Below, in pieces: positions 5,650 through 7,413 of a stretch of DNA of 7,413 nucleotides; the stretch's first letter is position 1, and each line of letters opens with the position of its first letter. The translations under genes and the position numbers were made by a program. The stretch is taken from NCBI GenBank assembly GCA_015688915.1, contig JAATGX010000182.1, positions 1 through 7,413 on the forward strand. The letters run 5' to 3'. This stretch comes from Desulfuromonadales bacterium. Lineage in GTDB: Bacteria > Desulfobacterota > Desulfuromonadia > Geobacterales > Pseudopelobacteraceae. The notes below the pieces were generated by a model. That model was not told the origin of the DNA, did no database searches, and was given only the letters and a program-made list of their open reading frames with translations.

Positions 5650-5718
5650 AAAAGACTTTTTGCGAATACAATCTCCTTTGAGCAACGGAATCTGCGTTCA
5701 CACCGAACATTCCATGAC

Positions 5719-7413
5719 TTACGGCGCCGGCACGTGAATGACCGTGTTTGTCATGGTGACCCCTGCGGTCAGGCAAATCGCCCTGCCGTACAAGGTCGTG
5801 GTTACTGCGTTTGGCGGAGGGCCGCCGCCGGTGGTGGAAATCGTGATCGAAGCGTCGGCCAGCAGGGTCCCCACCATCGTTGAGCCCGTGCCGATGGTCG
5901 CGCCGGCCGGGACGTACCAGAACACGTTCTTGGGATCACCGATGCCGTCTTTGAACAGAACCTGGATCGGGGTTGCCGGGGTTGCCGGACCCGTGAGGCC
6001 CACGGTGAGCGTCCCCGTACCCGCCGCGGTCTGGAACACCCACACGGCGTTCGGGTCTCCGAGGGCGTCCAGCGTGAGATTGCCCGCCGTCGGGGCTGTT
6101 ATGCCGATGCCGTACGTGCCGGTCGTGGACAGATACACGCCAGGCGGAAGGGTGCGCCCCGCCAGTTGGCCCGGACCTTGCCCGGCTCCGCCGCAACTCG
6201 GGCACTGCGCCAGGCTCGACACATCGATGCCTCCCGGAAGGTTGGCGGGCGATATGAGGTTGAATGCAACCAATGCGTCGGCGCGGGCCTGTGTTACGGC
6301 CGCGCCCGCGACAGAGCCCGGCGGGGCGGTAAGCGTGTATATCAGCCCGGTCACCGATCCGTTGTTACCCGGCGTTATGGTATAGACATTCCCTCCTGAA
6401 TCGTGCAATCCGGTAATCGAGGTTGAAGACGCGTTGACCCCGATATCCCCGTTGATCACGGTGTTAAGCCCGTCGTTGGTCAATGTGGCGTTGCCGCCAA
6501 AACCTCCGAACGGCGCGGCCGCTCCAAGGCTTGGCGCGTTGGTCACGATTACAGTTACGGTATAGGTCGCCGTCGACAGGTCTGCCGCGATTACCGTGTA
6601 TGCCTTTGAAGTGGTGAAATCATTCGGCGGCGGCGCCTCGCTCGTCTGAACCGCCGCGCCTATCTTGACGATTGTCCCGGTGGCCGTGAATTTGGCTATC
6701 AGGGCCGTTACGTTCGTCCCAAGCGGCAGTCTCACCGTTATGGTCTTGGCCGCTTCATCCACCGTTCCCGGGAACGTGGCAAACCCGACGAACGAGTATG
6801 CGGTAATGGCCTTGGCCGTGTCCGGGGCAAAGGTTACGGTTACGGTATAAGTCGCCGTCGACAGGTCTGCCGCGGTAACCGTGTATGCCTTCGAGGTGGT
6901 GAAGTTATTCGGCGGCGGCGCTTCGCTCGTCTGAACCGTCGCGCCTATCTTGACGATTGTCCCGGTGGTCGTGAATTTGGCCGTCAGGGCCGTTACATCC
7001 GTCCCGAACGGCAGGGTCACCGCTATGGTCTTGGCCGCTTCATCCACTGTTCCCGGAAACGTGGAGAATCCGACGAACGAGTATGCGGTAATGGCCTTGG
7101 CCGTGTTCGGGGCAAAGGTTACGGTTACGGTATAGGTCGCCGTTGACAGGTCTGCCGCGGTAACCGTGTACGCCTTTGGAGTAGTGAAGTTATTCGGCGG
7201 TGGCGCTTCGCTCGTCTGAACCGTTGCGCCTATCTTGACGATTGTCCCGGTGGTCGTGAATTTGGCCGTCAGGGCCGTTACGTCCGTCCCGAACGGCAGG
7301 GTCACCGTTATGGTCTTGGCCGGCTCATTCACCGTTCCCGGAAAACCGCTGCACCCGACGAACGAATATGCGGTGCTGGCCTTGGCAGCGCTCAGGGCCG
7401 AGCTCACGGTCAC
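5719..7413 (-). CDS. Secreted repeat protein with C-terminal DUF3494 ice-binding-like domain (N-terminus outside window)
   Basis: The last 564 residues of a larger protein; the true start lies beyond 7413. The GTG at 7413 is most likely an internal Val codon, because the first 15 residues match the tail of another repeat unit. Residues 16-110, 111-205 and 206-~292 are three copies of a 95-residue beta-sandwich repeat (Y-S-F-V-G ... F-P-G-T-V-D-E-A-A-K-T-I ... A-Y-T-V-T-A-A-D-L-S-T-A-T-Y-T-V-T-V) resembling DUF5018 and related bacterial Ig-like domains. Residues ~295-562 fit the DUF3494 ice-binding-protein family: L-G-A-A-A-P-F-G-G-F (296-305), V-I-N-G-D-I-G-V (319-326), L-P-P-G-V-Y (422-427), L-T-L-D-A-L-G-D-P-N-A-V-W-V-F (446-460), N-V-F-W-Y-V-P-A-G-A-T-I-G-T-G (496-510) and L-Y-G-R-A-I (541-546). 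Known members bind ice or block recrystallisation; others may be adhesins, so ice binding here is inferred. A C-P-S-C motif (404-407) is unusual. No C-terminal anchor is seen. The stop is TAA. Confidence 0.88.
   Translation of the reverse strand: MTVSSALSAAKASTAYSFVGCSGFPGTVNEPAKTITVTLPFGTDVTALTAKFTTTGTIVKIGATVQTSEAPPPNNFTTPKAYTVTAADLSTATYTVTVTFAPNTAKAITAYSFVGFSTFPGTVDEAAKTIAVTLPFGTDVTALTAKFTTTGTIVKIGATVQTSEAPPPNNFTTSKAYTVTAADLSTATYTVTVTFAPDTAKAITAYSFVGFATFPGTVDEAAKTITVRLPLGTNVTALIAKFTATGTIVKIGAAVQTSEAPPPNDFTTSKAYTVIAADLSTATYTVTVIVTNAPSLGAAAPFGGFGGNATLTNDGLNTVINGDIGVNASSTSITGLHDSGGNVYTITPGNNGSVTGLIYTLTAPPGSVAGAAVTQARADALVAFNLISPANLPGGIDVSSLAQCPSCGGAGQGPGQLAGRTLPPGVYLSTTGTYGIGITAPTAGNLTLDALGDPNAVWVFQTAAGTGTLTVGLTGPATPATPIQVLFKDGIGDPKNVFWYVPAGATIGTGSTMVGTLLADASITISTTGGGPPPNAVTTTLYGRAICLTAGVTMTNTVIHVPAP
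6538..7413 (-). repeat. 285-base tandem repeats encoding DUF5018-like units
   Basis: Three in-frame copies with an exact 285-base period: 7368-7084, 7083-6799 and 6798-~6538. The landmark TATCTTGACG, for example, starts at 7231, 6946 and 6661. The first two copies differ at 7 of 95 amino acids by direct comparison. The third, next to the DUF3494 domain, differs more (10 changes in its first 83-85 residues) and its end diverges. Bases 7413-7369 read like the tail of at least one more copy upstream of the window. Confidence 0.93.

Noticed and set aside
5650..5662. AAAAGACTTTTT after the hairpin at 5627-5649 as a plus-strand terminator
   Set aside because: No plus-strand gene reads into it, and on the minus strand the hairpin is followed by TCAGGGG rather than a T-run.
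7411..7413. GTG at the window edge as the true start of the repeat protein
   Set aside because: The residues that follow match the end of another repeat unit and there is no signal peptide, so the codon is almost certainly internal.

Overview
The window carries five protein-coding genes, all read from the minus strand. Two are cut by the window edges. The GC-rich, codon-biased DNA, the outer-membrane OmpA-type protein, Sec signal peptides and several families of intergenic palindromic repeats point to a Gram-negative bacterium. A Geobacter-like member of the Desulfuromonadota would fit, but that is an impression from gene style and repeats, not a proof.

In transcription order (right to left): (1) 7413-5719 is the C-terminal part of a large secreted protein. 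It has near-identical 95-residue beta-sandwich repeats (DUF5018-like) followed by a DUF3494 'ice-binding-like' domain. (2) 5718-5501 is a gene-free gap filled by a compound GC-rich palindromic (REP/BIME-like) repeat. (3) 5500-4406 encodes an OmpA-family outer-membrane protein: beta-barrel, Pro/Lys/Glu linker and an OmpA C-terminal domain in which the usual peptidoglycan-binding Asp is replaced by Ser. (4) 4405-4030 is a 376-base gap with a miniature inverted-repeat element abutting the ompA-like stop codon, an unassigned stretch, a strong intrinsic terminator and a candidate promoter. (5) 4029-3163 encodes a secreted, aromatic- then Pro/Gln/Arg-rich protein of unknown function. (6) 3162-2970 holds a second compound palindromic repeat. 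(7) 2969-495 encodes an 824-residue fusion of acyl-adenylating ligase, acyl carrier protein and PlsC-type acyltransferase. (8) 494-371 holds degenerate heptanucleotide repeats in two facing blocks. (9) 370-1 is the N-terminal part of a Spinster-like major facilitator transporter.

The theme is the cell envelope: a self-contained acyl activation/transfer enzyme, a transporter, an OmpA-like wall/outer-membrane protein, a secreted basic protein and a surface or secreted ice-binding-like protein. The wide gaps, the strong ribosome-binding site in front of each complete gene and the internal terminator suggest mostly separate transcription units. Only the fusion gene and the transporter are plausible co-transcription partners. 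No complete novel multi-gene system is evident. The most unusual items are the three-domain lipid enzyme, the ice-binding-like repeat protein, the altered OmpA domain and the repeat elements between genes.
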